Assembly: GCF_001183985.1 (NCBI RefSeq) | Contig: NZ_LFZW01000001.1 | Span: forward strand, 1,519,812 to 1,583,811 | From: Peribacillus loiseleuriae | GTDB lineage: Bacteria > Bacillota > Bacilli > Bacillales > DSM-1321 | DNA length: 64,000 nucleotides | Reading direction: 5' to 3' | The notes under the pieces: model-generated | What the model was told of the DNA's origin: nothing | The model's database searches: none | The model's input: only the letters and a program-made list of their open reading frames with translations | Shown: one piece after another, positions 46,723-55,879 of the stretch | Position numbering within the stretch: the stretch's first letter is position 1 | Layout of the letters: each line of letters starts with the position of its first letter | Program-made: the position numbers and the translations under genes

Positions 46723-47109
46723 ATGGTGTCAATTTTCTCAAGTGTGGCCGCAACTTTCATAACAATGCCTATCCTTGGGTATATCCTTTTTTTTATTGCT
46801 ATGAAGCAAGTAACCGGAAATCATCGGCGGTCTGTTCAAGTCGCGATGGATATCAGTACCCTTTTGTTTATGCTTTCTGTGCACTATCTCATTATCGCTA
46901 TCTGGGATCGCCATATTATTTGGGTTCTGCTCTTGGCGATGATTGCGATAGCATGCATTGTAGTAGTTGTTCATTATCGGGTAAAAGGTGAAATTGTTTT
47001 TCAAAAAGTATTAAGAGGGTTTTTGAGGCTTAATTTTGCCTTTTTCTTTTGTGTTTATTTTGTCCTTTTACTTTATGGAATATCCACTAGGGTTCTATTA
47101 ACCTTTTAA
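46723..47109 (+). CDS. DUF3397 family membrane protein
   Basis: This 128-residue protein has four membrane segments (about residues 8-28, 40-58, 64-84 and 100-122) and basic residues between them (KQVTGNHRRSVQ, HYRVKGEIVFQKVLRGF), consistent with DUF3397. It lies between panE and bshC, where Bacillaceae often carry this family. ATG 46723 is chosen over GTG 46714 on spacing to GGGAGA. Function is unknown. Confidence 0.82.
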   Translation: MVSIFSSVAATFITMPILGYILFFIAMKQVTGNHRRSVQVAMDISTLLFMLSVHYLIIAIWDRHIIWVLLLAMIAIACIVVVVHYRVKGEIVFQKVLRGFLRLNFAFFFCVYFVLLLYGISTRVLLTF

Positions 47110-47171
47110 ATGACAATATAAAGGAACGCTAGAGTTCTTAGAAGTAGACTAGAGGTCGTGGGCAACTTTTT

Positions 47172-47199
47172 TTGTATTCTGTAGATCTGATGATATACT
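47172..47199 (+). promoter_or_regulatory. probable bshC promoter
   Basis: TTGTAT (47172-47177) and TATACT (47194-47199) are 16 bp apart. TGA directly before the -10 gives an extended -10 element. It lies 39 bp before the bshC ATG. Confidence 0.5.
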
Positions 47200-47238
47200 C
47201 AATTTAGAATTGTAGAAGCAGAGAAAGGGAGTACATAA

Positions 47239-48867
47239 ATGGAGTTGAAAGATCTCGCTTTACCGTCACTAAATGCATTTGCTTCAGACTATCTTACTGA
47301 TCAATTAGAAGTAGATGGATTTTTTCATTACAGTTTATCTGATGATGGAAAGTATAATAAACGATATCAAGAATTGATGTCACGAAATTTTTTTCGTGAT
47401 GAATTAGCTGATTCCATCGAGAAATATATGGAAAAGTATTCATTGTCGATTTCTGTTAAAGAAAATATAGAAGCATTTCGAAAAGAAGATTCGGTCGTAG
47501 TTATTGGAGGACAGCAGGCAGGACTGTTGACTGGGCCCCTTTATACGATTCACAAAGTGATTTCAATTATTAAATTAGCTGAAGAACAAGAAAAGGCATT
47601 GGGTAAAAAGGTTATTCCGGTTTTTTGGATTGCTGGTGAGGATCACGATTTAGCAGAAGTGAATCATGTTTATACGTTGAAGAATGGAATTCGGGAGAAA
47701 AATACGTATCCATTCTATCATCCTTTTAAATCGATGATTACGGATCTTGAACTAGATACTGAAACAGCGCAGTCTTGGGTTAGTGAAATTATCGAAACAT
47801 ATGGGGAAACAGACTTTACCAATAAATTACTAGCCGATACAAATGAAATCATTAAGCGTTCTACAACCTTTGTTGATTTTTTTGCTTGTTTAATTCATAA
47901 CTGGTTTCATGATTTTGGCCTTCTGATGATAGATGCTGCTGATCCTGAATTAAGAAAGCTTGAATCAGAGTTTTTTGCGATGTTCATTGATAAGGCAGAG
48001 GCTATTACTAAAGCGGTGCACTCGCAGCAGTCTTTTATGCAGCAAAGTGGATATAGTCGAATGATTGAAATTCAAGAAAATGCGGCAAATTTGTTTTACT
48101 ATGATTCGGAGAAAAAGGATCGGATTTTACTTGAAGTAGATAATGGTATTTTTTCTGGAAAAAATGAGGCAATTTCATTTACTCAACAAGAGCTTCATGA
48201 ATGTTCTAGAGTAACACCTGAACGATTAAGCAATAATGTAGTAACGCGACCAATTATGCAAGAAATGCTATTTCCAGTGCTCGCATTTATCTCAGGTCCT
48301 GGGGAAATTGCCTATTGGGCAGAATTGAAGCAAGCTTTTGAGTTGTTCTCTATGAAAATGCCCCCAATCATTCCGAGGCTAAATATAACGATAATTGAGC
48401 GAGGGATTGCCACTGATCTCAACGAGGTAGGGCTTAATTTAGAAACCGTGCTAACAAAAGGGACTAAATCAGTACAGAGTCAATTCCTTCAATCTGTCAA
48501 GGATGATACGATCGAGGTATTATTTCATGAAATGAAAGCAAAGTTAAACGAGAATCATGAATTGTTTACCGAAAGAGCCATAAGCCTTGATAAAGGGTTA
48601 GACCCATTGTTACAGAAAAACCGGAAATTTATTGAGCAACAGCTTGATTTTATTTATGGGAAAATGAATGAGAGTTCACGTAAGAAACATGAAGTGGTCC
48701 TGAATAAATATCAGCGGATTGAAAATTCATTATTTCCGTTCGATGCTCCTCAGGAAAGATTGTGGAATATTTTCTATTATTTAAATAAATATGGTACGGA
48801 TTTTATAAACGAACTGGTTCAGCAGCCATATACATTTAACAACAAGCATAAAGTTATTTATCTATAA
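47239..48867 (+). CDS. bshC: bacillithiol biosynthesis cysteine-adding enzyme
   Basis: BshC is thought to add cysteine to glucosaminyl-malate, completing bacillithiol, the main low-molecular-weight thiol of Bacillus. The 542-residue protein has VVVIGGQQAGLLTGPLYTIH, VIPVFWIAGEDHDLAEVNH and ISGPGEIAYWAELKQAF, plus a C-terminal coiled coil used for dimerisation in the known structure. AAAGGGAG precedes the ATG. Position before mraZ matches B. subtilis yllA. A repeat begins at its stop codon. Confidence 0.95.
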   Translation: MELKDLALPSLNAFASDYLTDQLEVDGFFHYSLSDDGKYNKRYQELMSRNFFRDELADSIEKYMEKYSLSISVKENIEAFRKEDSVVVIGGQQAGLLTGPLYTIHKVISIIKLAEEQEKALGKKVIPVFWIAGEDHDLAEVNHVYTLKNGIREKNTYPFYHPFKSMITDLELDTETAQSWVSEIIETYGETDFTNKLLADTNEIIKRSTTFVDFFACLIHNWFHDFGLLMIDAADPELRKLESEFFAMFIDKAEAITKAVHSQQSFMQQSGYSRMIEIQENAANLFYYDSEKKDRILLEVDNGIFSGKNEAISFTQQELHECSRVTPERLSNNVVTRPIMQEMLFPVLAFISGPGEIAYWAELKQAFELFSMKMPPIIPRLNITIIERGIATDLNEVGLNLETVLTKGTKSVQSQFLQSVKDDTIEVLFHEMKAKLNENHELFTERAISLDKGLDPLLQKNRKFIEQQLDFIYGKMNESSRKKHEVVLNKYQRIENSLFPFDAPQERLWNIFYYLNKYGTDFINELVQQPYTFNNKHKVIYL

Positions 48868-49078
48868 GAGGTTGTTTAATAGTTCGGAAAAAATGACAGT
48901 CGAATTTTATCAAAGCCCACAAATGAGTTTCAACTAAAATCGTGTGCATCTTCTATACTTTGCTGCTTTTTATTATTTCTAGTGCAGCTAAATGACCGCA
49001 GGTATTAACTGTACATACTTGCAAGACGAAAGGGATTATCATACCTCGAGTTTATCGGACTTTTTGAACATCCACTTT
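48868..49078. repeat. family A-related repeat, copy 6 (symmetric ends)
   Basis: The left end GAGGTTGTTTAATAGTTCGG is a degenerate reverse complement of the family A right end. The right end is ATCGGACTTTTTGAACATCC. Thus both ends carry the same terminus in inverted orientation, unlike the other copies. It starts right after the bshC stop codon. Confidence 0.65.
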
Positions 49079-49092
49079 AACGAATCATGATA

Positions 49093-49135
49093 AAGAAGAC
49101 AGGCGATTTTTTGGCGCCCGTCTTCTATTTTTTTT
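49093..49135 (+). terminator. terminator downstream of bshC
   Basis: AGAAGACAGGCG pairs with CGCCCGTCTTCT, followed by ATTTTTTTT. Confidence 0.88.
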
Positions 49136-49325
49136 GAATGAAGGACATGGGTGCGGGCCTTCGCGATTTATTCATATAGCCAATCTACTTAACAGGTATA
49201 CCACCTATATGATGGCCGAGAAAAGCATCCAAAATTCCCGCACCGCACCGCCACTATTGTGAGGAGGCGAGTGTAGCGTATTTACTGATCTAACCTTCAT
49301 AGTAACTGGTGACGTTTTAACACCA
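49131..49325 (+). repeat. family E dispersed repeat, copy 2
   Basis: It starts at the T run of the preceding terminator (TTTTTGAATGAAGGACATGG) and ends ACTGGTGACGTTTTAACACC. It aligns along its length with the reverse complement of 7074-7256 and with 53483-53665: CTTCGCGATTTATTCATAT, CCGCACCGCCACTATTGTGA, CCTTCATAGTAACTGGTG. Confidence 0.9.
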
Positions 49326-49439
49326 TTCAGGTTTTGGATGATCGTCAAGGAAAACAACGTTGAAAAGAAGTTTAACTTATAAAAAAACTGGATATTTAAG
49401 GAGGAATAACTTACTAAGTACAGAATTTATATAAGTTAA

Positions 49440-49465
49440 GTGGTGAAAAGTGGAGGAATGTGGTA
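49440..49465 (+). promoter_or_regulatory. MraZ-box direct repeats
   Basis: GTGGTG (49440), GTGGAG (49450) and GTGGTA (49460) recur at exact 10-bp spacing, i.e. one helical turn. B. subtilis MraZ recognises GTGG[A/T]G direct repeats upstream of its own gene, so this should be the autoregulatory operator of the mraZ-rsmH-ftsL-pbpB operon. It lies 30 bp before the mraZ ATG. Confidence 0.8.
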
Positions 49466-49495
49466 CATTGTTAAAAGAAAGTGGGGGTAGTGGGC

Positions 49496-49927
49496 ATGTT
49501 CATGGGTGAATATCATCACAGCATTGATCCGAAAGGGCGTATTATCGTTCCGTCAAAGTTTAGAGAACATCTTGGCGAATCATTTGTTTTGACTCGTGGT
49601 CTCGATCAATGCTTGTTTGGCTACCCGATGGACGAATGGCGTCAATTAGAGGATAAGCTGAAGGGCTTGCCATTGACAAAGAAAGATGCCCGGGCTTTTA
49701 CCCGATTTTTCTTTTCCGGTGCGACTGAATGTGAACTGGATAAACAAGGAAGAATTAATATCCCCACACCACTAACTTCATATGGAAAATTAGAAAAAGA
49801 ATGCGTCATTCTCGGAGTTTCCAATCGAATTGAGATTTGGAGCAAGACCATTTGGGAAGACTATTTTTCATCATCAGAAGATTCTTTCGCTGAAATAGCC
49901 GAGAATATGATAGGCTTCGATATTTAA
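49496..49927 (+). CDS. mraZ: transcriptional regulator MraZ
   Basis: MraZ is an AbrB-like DNA-binding protein that represses the dcw operon head. The 143-residue protein has two tandem SpoVT-AbrB half domains ([20 protein letters not shown] near the start and [19 protein letters not shown] from about residue 74). ATG 49496 matches family starts and follows GGGGGT; an in-frame GTG at 49481 is inferior. The GTGG repeats upstream are its likely operator. Confidence 0.95.
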   Translation: MFMGEYHHSIDPKGRIIVPSKFREHLGESFVLTRGLDQCLFGYPMDEWRQLEDKLKGLPLTKKDARAFTRFFFSGATECELDKQGRINIPTPLTSYGKLEKECVILGVSNRIEIWSKTIWEDYFSSSEDSFAEIAENMIGFDI

Positions 49928-49969
49928 ACGAAGAATCTACATCACTAATCGATTGGAAGGATGTATTAC

Positions 49970-50902
49970 ATGTTTCAACACACTACCGTACTACTTAAAG
50001 AGACTGTGGATGGATTACATATTAAGCCAGATGGCATATATGTCGATTGTACACTTGGAGGAGCAGGACATAGCGCCTATTTAGCATCTCAGCTTTCGGA
50101 TAAAGGCAAACTCTACGCTTTTGATCAAGATGAAATAGCCATCAAGAACGCTCATGAGAAATTGAAAGAATATGGCGACAGAGTGATATTAATTCAGAAT
50201 AATTTTAAACATATTGCAGAAGAACTTTTACAAAGAGGTGTCCATGAAGTGGACGGAATTTTATATGATTTGGGTGTTTCATCTCCGCAGCTTGATACCC
50301 CTGAACGTGGATTCAGCTACCACCATGATGCACAACTAGATATGAGAATGGATCAAAGTGCAAGATTATCCGCTTATGACGTAGTAAATACTTGGTCATT
50401 CCAGGAGTTAATGAAAATTTTCTTTCGATATGGTGAAGAGAAGTTCTCCAAGCAAATTGCTCGGAAAATAGAGGCAGCTCGTGAAATTAAGCCAATTGAA
50501 ACGACTGGTGAGCTTGTTGAATTAATTAAAGAAGGAATACCAGCTCCTGCTAGACGTAAAGGTGGTCATCCGGCCAAACGTGTATTTCAGGCGATTCGAA
50601 TTGCTGTGAATGATGAGCTAGGTGTTTTCGAAGACTCTCTTGAACAAGCTATAGAATTGCTTAAGCCAGAAGGTAGAATTTCTGTCATTACGTTCCATTC
50701 ATTAGAGGACCGTATTTGTAAATCTGTATTTAAACAGAACAGTGATTTACCGGAAATGCCGCACGGTCTACCTGTCATACCTGAAGAATTTCAACCCATT
50801 CTAAAATTAATCACAAGAAAACCCATTCTACCATCGCAAGAAGAATTGGAAGTAAACAATCGCTCGCGTTCGGCCAAGCTGAGGATCGCAGAAAAAAGAT
50901 AA
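49970..50902 (+). CDS. rsmH: 16S rRNA (cytosine1402-N4)-methyltransferase
   Basis: RsmH methylates C1402 in the ribosomal P site. The 310-residue protein has [25 protein letters not shown] (SAM site), [30 protein letters not shown] and [12 protein letters not shown], all conserved in the family. ATG 49970 (MFQHTTVLL) follows GGAAGG by nine bases; an in-frame ATG at 49961 directly abuts it. It is followed by ftsL after 12 bp. Confidence 0.96.
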   Translation: MFQHTTVLLKETVDGLHIKPDGIYVDCTLGGAGHSAYLASQLSDKGKLYAFDQDEIAIKNAHEKLKEYGDRVILIQNNFKHIAEELLQRGVHEVDGILYDLGVSSPQLDTPERGFSYHHDAQLDMRMDQSARLSAYDVVNTWSFQELMKIFFRYGEEKFSKQIARKIEAAREIKPIETTGELVELIKEGIPAPARRKGGHPAKRVFQAIRIAVNDELGVFEDSLEQAIELLKPEGRISVITFHSLEDRICKSVFKQNSDLPEMPHGLPVIPEEFQPILKLITRKPILPSQEELEVNNRSRSAKLRIAEKR

Positions 50903-50914
50903 GGGGGAATCAAA

Positions 50915-51268
50915 ATGAGCTCAGTTGCGAAAAAAATTCAAGAACAACAGATTCAGGAACAACAAAAATCTGTACAAACCGTCATTATCCGTAAAGCGAA
51001 AATATCCTTTGGTGAAATGGGATTAATCTGTGTTCTGGCTATTTTCATTGCTTTTCTAGGGACGAGGGTTATTTCCAATCAGGCAGAGATTTATAAAACG
51101 AATAAATCAATTCAAATGACAAATCATTCTATTGAAGAGCAGACACGGTTGAATGTAGATTTAAAAGAGCAAGTCAGTGAATTAAGCACCTATGAAAGGA
51201 TTTGGAAAAAAGCAGCCGACTTAGGTTTAATGCTCAACGAAAATAACGTAAAGGTTGTGCAGGAATAA
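50915..51268 (+). CDS. ftsL: cell division protein FtsL
   Basis: This 117-residue bitopic protein has a Gln-rich cytosolic N-terminus (QEQQIQEQQ), one membrane helix (about residues 35-53) and an extracellular leucine-zipper coiled coil. In B. subtilis FtsL is an unstable division protein that complexes with DivIC and DivIB at the septum. AAGGGGG precedes the ATG. It overlaps pbpB by one base (TAATG). Confidence 0.92.
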   Translation: MSSVAKKIQEQQIQEQQKSVQTVIIRKAKISFGEMGLICVLAIFIAFLGTRVISNQAEIYKTNKSIQMTNHSIEEQTRLNVDLKEQVSELSTYERIWKKAADLGLMLNENNVKVVQE

Positions 51269-53442
51269 TGCAATTGAAGCAAAAAAATATGAAGCTTGGA
51301 GCAGCGTTTTTATTCGTAGTATTCGGGCTGCTCTTTTTTGCGTTAATTGCCCGTTTTTTCTACATTGAAGCTACAGGGCAGGCTGGTGGAGAAGTTCTAG
51401 CAGCAAAAATTGAAAAAAAATATGAGAAACAACGGGTGCTTGAAGCGAAGAGAGGCAGCATTCTAGATACAAATGGTGAAGTCATTGCAGAAGATACAGC
51501 CTCATACACCTTATTTGCCGTATTGGACAAAAAGATGAAACCTAATTATGTGGCTGATCCGAAACGAACTGCCAAAGAATTAGCTAAAGTAATTGATATG
51601 GATGAAGCGCATATATATACTCTACTTATCAAAGATAAGAAACAAGTGGAATTCGGAAATGCTGGCAAGGATATTTCCTACGAGGTTAAATCAAACATTG
51701 AAAAATTGAAGCTCCCTGGAATTGCATTTAGCCGAGAAAATAAACGATTTTATCCAAATGGAGTCTTTGCCTCCCATTTAATTGGCTATGTTGAAAAAGA
51801 TGAAAAAACAAATGAAATGATTGGTAAGATGGGGATTGAAAAATTCTTAAACAAAGAATTAAAGGAAACAGATGGAAAGCTAACGTTTGATGGTGATAAA
51901 TGGGGATTCTCATTGCCTGATAGCAAAGAAAATGTAATAGCGCCAGTAAATGGTACAAATGTTACTTTAACAATTGATAAAAAGATCCAGACTTTTTTAG
52001 AGGATTCGATGTCTAAAGTACAGGAAAAGTATGACCCAGAACAAATCATTGCAATCGTGTCCAACCCGAAAACAGGTGAAATTTTAGCGATGGGTCAAAG
52101 GCCGACCTTTCATCCAAAAACGAAAGAAGGACTGACAGATACGTGGAGAAACCTAGCGATCGAGGAGCCTTATGAACCTGGTTCAACGATGAAGATATTT
52201 ACCTTAGCGGCAGCTGTTGAGGAAGGGGCATTTAACCCTAATGACACCTTTGTTTCAGGAAGTTACAAAATTAAAGGAACTAAACCTATTAATGACCATA
52301 GCGGAATGCCTAGCGGGGAAAAGATGACCTTTCTTGAAGGAATTCAACGTTCCTCTAATGTCGGAGTGGTTACGTTTGCGATGGATCATCTTGGGGAAGA
52401 TAAACTTCGAGATTATCTTACAAAGTTTGGTTTAGACCGTCTTACTGGAATTGATTTACCTTTTGAAAAAACTGGTACGATTCAGTACAAATATAAACGT
52501 GATAAAGCAATGACTTCTGTTGGACAAGCTTCTTCGATAACGGCCATTCAACAAATTCAAGCGGCGTCTGCTATAGCTAATAATGGAAAGATGATGAAAC
52601 CTTATGTGATTAAAAAACTGACTGACCCAAGTACGAACAAAACTATTCAAAAGACCACCCCAACTATGGCAGGACAGCCAATATCAGCAGAAACTGCGAA
52701 AAAGGTACGCGAGTATTTAGGAACGGTCCTTACAGCAGAGCACGGGACAGGAAAGAAATACAAAATTGACGGCTATGAAGTAGCTGGAAAAACGGGGACT
52801 GCTCAATTTAGTACAAGCGACGGCATATCGAGAGGTGGCGGAAACTATATTTTTTCTTTCTTAGGAATGGCTCCGCTTGATGATCCGGAACTGGTTGTGT
52901 ATGTTGCGGTAAAAAAACCAAAACTGAAGGCCGGTGAAGTAGGGTCAGACCCAGTAGCCGAAATCTTTAACCCAGTTATGAAAAGTAGCCTGCGATATTT
53001 AAATATTGAACCAGCTCATATTCCAAATCAAACCTCAGAGAAAATTAGCGATTATACAAATCAACCTGTGAAATCCGCAGTAGAAAATCTTGGGAAATCT
53101 GGATACGAAGTCGTTACGATTGGAAAAGGTACTACGGTTATTAATCAGGCGCCAAAAGCTGGAACTGTTTTATTAGAAGGTGAAAAAATCATCATACGAA
53201 CGGAAGGGGATATGCTTGCTCCAGATTTAACTGGTTGGTCTTTAAGGGACGTCATGAAGCTGGCGAGTATTGCGAAGTTGAAATTAAATGCTGCAGGAAA
53301 CGGGTATGTCGAAAGTCAAAATTTTAAAGTAGGGACCATTATGAAAGAAGCAGATTATTTCCTCGTAAACTTGAAAAAACCTGGCGATATTGTTCAAGAA
53401 GAAATGGAGCCTAAAGATAAAGAAGACGAAGTGGTTGATTAA
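51268..53442 (+). CDS. pbpB: penicillin-binding protein 2B (septal transpeptidase)
   Basis: PBP2B crosslinks septal peptidoglycan together with FtsW. The 724-residue protein has an N-terminal membrane anchor (about residues 10-32), a class B dimerisation domain, a transpeptidase domain with SxxK in PGSTMK (Ser306), SSN in QRSSNVGV and KTG in AGKTGTAQF, and two C-terminal PASTA domains (about 590-650 and 655-715), consistent with the B. subtilis protein. It is translationally coupled to ftsL. Confidence 0.95.
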   Translation: MQLKQKNMKLGAAFLFVVFGLLFFALIARFFYIEATGQAGGEVLAAKIEKKYEKQRVLEAKRGSILDTNGEVIAEDTASYTLFAVLDKKMKPNYVADPKRTAKELAKVIDMDEAHIYTLLIKDKKQVEFGNAGKDISYEVKSNIEKLKLPGIAFSRENKRFYPNGVFASHLIGYVEKDEKTNEMIGKMGIEKFLNKELKETDGKLTFDGDKWGFSLPDSKENVIAPVNGTNVTLTIDKKIQTFLEDSMSKVQEKYDPEQIIAIVSNPKTGEILAMGQRPTFHPKTKEGLTDTWRNLAIEEPYEPGSTMKIFTLAAAVEEGAFNPNDTFVSGSYKIKGTKPINDHSGMPSGEKMTFLEGIQRSSNVGVVTFAMDHLGEDKLRDYLTKFGLDRLTGIDLPFEKTGTIQYKYKRDKAMTSVGQASSITAIQQIQAASAIANNGKMMKPYVIKKLTDPSTNKTIQKTTPTMAGQPISAETAKKVREYLGTVLTAEHGTGKKYKIDGYEVAGKTGTAQFSTSDGISRGGGNYIFSFLGMAPLDDPELVVYVAVKKPKLKAGEVGSDPVAEIFNPVMKSSLRYLNIEPAHIPNQTSEKISDYTNQPVKSAVENLGKSGYEVVTIGKGTTVINQAPKAGTVLLEGEKIIIRTEGDMLAPDLTGWSLRDVMKLASIAKLKLNAAGNGYVESQNFKVGTIMKEADYFLVNLKKPGDIVQEEMEPKDKEDEVVD

Positions 53443-53448
53443 AGGGTT

Positions 53449-53482
53449 AGGATGAGGATTTTCCCATCCTTTCTTTTTTTTG
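53449..53482 (+). terminator. terminator after pbpB
   Basis: AGGATG pairs with CATCCT around a 10-nt loop, followed by TTCTTTTTTTT. Confidence 0.85.
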
Positions 53483-53665
53483 TATGAAGAAGGGCATGAG
53501 ACGGGTCTTCGCGACTTACTCATTAGGTCAATTAACTTAACGGTATACTTATATGATCGAGAAAGCATCCGAAATTTCAGCTCCGTACCGCCACCATTGT
53601 GATTATGTGAGTGTACCGTACTACATGGTATATCCTTCATAGTAACTGTTGGTATTCTAACGTCA
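53483..53665 (+). repeat. family E dispersed repeat, copy 3
   Basis: It begins GTATGAAGAAGGGCATGAGA right at the T run of the pbpB terminator and ends near TTGGTATTCTAACG. It aligns with the other two copies through CTTCGCGACTTACTCATTAG, GCTCCGTACCGCCACCATTG and CCTTCATAGTAACTG. It separates pbpB from spoVD. Confidence 0.9.
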
Positions 53666-53780
53666 ATCGGTTTTTGTATGAAAACTCGTATTCTTAAATC
53701 CATCGCCTTCATTTTGTTCTAGTTATTTCTCGAACAACATATAACTTGTACAAGCAGGATGAAAATGGAGGTGCCTTTTT

Positions 53781-55706
53781 GTGCGTGTTTCAAATGTAAC
53801 GGTAAGAAAACGGTTGGCAATTTTCTTGCTTATTGGGCTTACGGTCTTTACCATCATTGTTATTCGATTAGGAATTGTTCAATTTTATCTTGGAGAGAAA
53901 TTAACAGGACTTGCTGAAGATTCTTGGAGCAGAAATATTACTTTTGAACCAATGCGAGGGCAAATACTTGATCGAAATGGTGTCCCGTTGGCAACGAATA
54001 TCTCGGCTCCGACTGTATATGTCATTCCAAGGCAGGTTGTCAATCCGGCTGAGACAGCAGAACAGCTTGCTTCCGTGTTGGACATGGACAAAGAAAAAGC
54101 ATATAAACTAATTACAAAACATACTTCGAGCGAAAGAATTCCCGAAGGAAGAAAAATCTCACATGAAAAAGCAAAAGAAGTTAAAGCTCTTGGTTTAAAA
54201 GGGGTATACATTGCTGAAGATTCGAAGCGATATTATCCATTAGGTGAATACTTATCCCATGTGCTCGGATTTACTGGAGCTGATAATCAAGGATTAATGG
54301 GAATTGAGCTTTCCTATGATAAAGAATTAAGCGGTGAAAAAGGGTATGTGAAATTATACACCGATGCAAAAGGAAAAAAGTTGGAAAATATGGCGGATGA
54401 TTTTAGTGCACCCGTAAATGGTGATAATCTGAAATTGACAATAGACAGCAGGATTCAAACGATTATTGAAAGAGAGCTAGATCTAGCTGAAGCGACTTAT
54501 AATCCAGATGGTATTATAGCCATTGCAATGAACCCAAACAACGGGGAAATTCTAGCAATGTCAAGCAGACCGACATTTGATCCTGCTAATTTCCAAAATG
54601 TGAAAAGTGAAGTCTATAACCGAAATCTCCCTGTATGGAGTTCTTATGAGCCTGGTTCAACGTTCAAGATTATTACTCTTGCTGCAGCATTGGAGGAAGG
54701 GAAGGTAGATCTTGAGAAGGATTCGTTTTATGATCCAGGATATATTGAAGTGGCGGGAACAAAGCTTCATTGTTGGAAAAGAGGTGGGCACGGGGAGCAA
54801 ACGTTTATGGAAGTCGTACAAAATTCATGTAACCCAGGTTTTGTAGAGCTAGGAATGAGACTTGGGAAAGATAAGCTTTTTCAATATATTAGTGATTTTG
54901 GTTTTGGGACAAAGACCGGAATCGATCTTCAAGGTGAAGGAACAGGAATCTTGTTCGACATAGATAAGGTGGGGCCTCTTGAACAGGCTACTACCGCATT
55001 TGGACAAGGGGTTTCAGTCACTCCGATTCAACAAGTAGCGGCTGTAGCAGCAGCGGTAAATGGCGGTACATTATACACACCTTACATCGCTAAAGAAATG
55101 GTTGATTCACAAACAGGTGAGACAATCATGCGGAAATCGCCTCAAGTAAAAAGGAAGGTCATTTCGGAAGAAACTTCGGCAAAAATTCGGGGGGCGCTTG
55201 AGACTGTTGTAGCAAAAGGAAGTGGTACTGGGGCATATGTAGATTCATATCGGGTTGGTGGAAAGACTGGTACTGCGCAAAAAGCGGAGAATGGACGTTA
55301 TTTAGAAAATAACTATATTGTTTCATTCATCGGGTTTGCACCAGCGGACCATCCTGAAATTGTCGTCTATGTAGCAGTCGATAATCCGAAAGGAACGATT
55401 CAATTTGGTGGAGTAGTAGCTGCCCCTATCGTAGGAAATATTATGGAGGATGCACTGCGTACAATGGATGTGAAACCTCGTGATACACAAATTGAAAAGA
55501 AGACGAAATGGGACGATCCAGTCATGGTTGAATTACCAGACGTAGTAGGATTAACAGCTAAAGAATTACAAACACAACTTATTGGCAAGGTAAACTTAGA
55601 TATAAGCGGCGATGGGACTATGGTAGTAAAACAATCTCCAGAAGCGGGTGTGAAAGTAAAAGAAGGGTCAACAATTAGAATTTATCTTGGCGAAAGTTCA
55701 GAATAA
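53781..55706 (+). CDS. spoVD: stage V sporulation protein D (sporulation PBP)
   Basis: SpoVD is the sporulation-specific class B transpeptidase required for spore cortex synthesis with SpoVE. The 641-residue protein has a membrane anchor (about residues 11-33), a dimerisation domain, transpeptidase motifs SxxK in PGSTFK (Ser293), SCN in QNSCNPGF and KTG in GKTGTAQK, and a single PASTA domain (from about 580), as in B. subtilis. It starts with GTG behind TGGAGGTG. In B. subtilis it is sigma-E controlled, which fits its separation from pbpB. Confidence 0.94.
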   Translation: MRVSNVTVRKRLAIFLLIGLTVFTIIVIRLGIVQFYLGEKLTGLAEDSWSRNITFEPMRGQILDRNGVPLATNISAPTVYVIPRQVVNPAETAEQLASVLDMDKEKAYKLITKHTSSERIPEGRKISHEKAKEVKALGLKGVYIAEDSKRYYPLGEYLSHVLGFTGADNQGLMGIELSYDKELSGEKGYVKLYTDAKGKKLENMADDFSAPVNGDNLKLTIDSRIQTIIERELDLAEATYNPDGIIAIAMNPNNGEILAMSSRPTFDPANFQNVKSEVYNRNLPVWSSYEPGSTFKIITLAAALEEGKVDLEKDSFYDPGYIEVAGTKLHCWKRGGHGEQTFMEVVQNSCNPGFVELGMRLGKDKLFQYISDFGFGTKTGIDLQGEGTGILFDIDKVGPLEQATTAFGQGVSVTPIQQVAAVAAAVNGGTLYTPYIAKEMVDSQTGETIMRKSPQVKRKVISEETSAKIRGALETVVAKGSGTGAYVDSYRVGGKTGTAQKAENGRYLENNYIVSFIGFAPADHPEIVVYVAVDNPKGTIQFGGVVAAPIVGNIMEDALRTMDVKPRDTQIEKKTKWDDPVMVELPDVVGLTAKELQTQLIGKVNLDISGDGTMVVKQSPEAGVKVKEGSTIRIYLGESSE

Positions 55707-55732
55707 GTATAGAATAATAAAGTAACAAATCA

Positions 55733-55765
55733 AGCGGCTGGGTTAATTTCAGCCGCGGTTTTTTT
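55733..55765 (+). terminator. terminator after spoVD
   Basis: GCGGCTG pairs with CAGCCGC around a 9-nt loop, followed by GG and a T run. Confidence 0.9.
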
Positions 55766-55879
55766 ACGCAGTGAAAGGATTATTCATTTCTGTTGTATTT
55801 AAGGAATAATCCTAACCTCGACAGATTGATTGCATTACTTTATAATTATGCCTTTAAATAGGCAGAGAGGAATGGAAAA

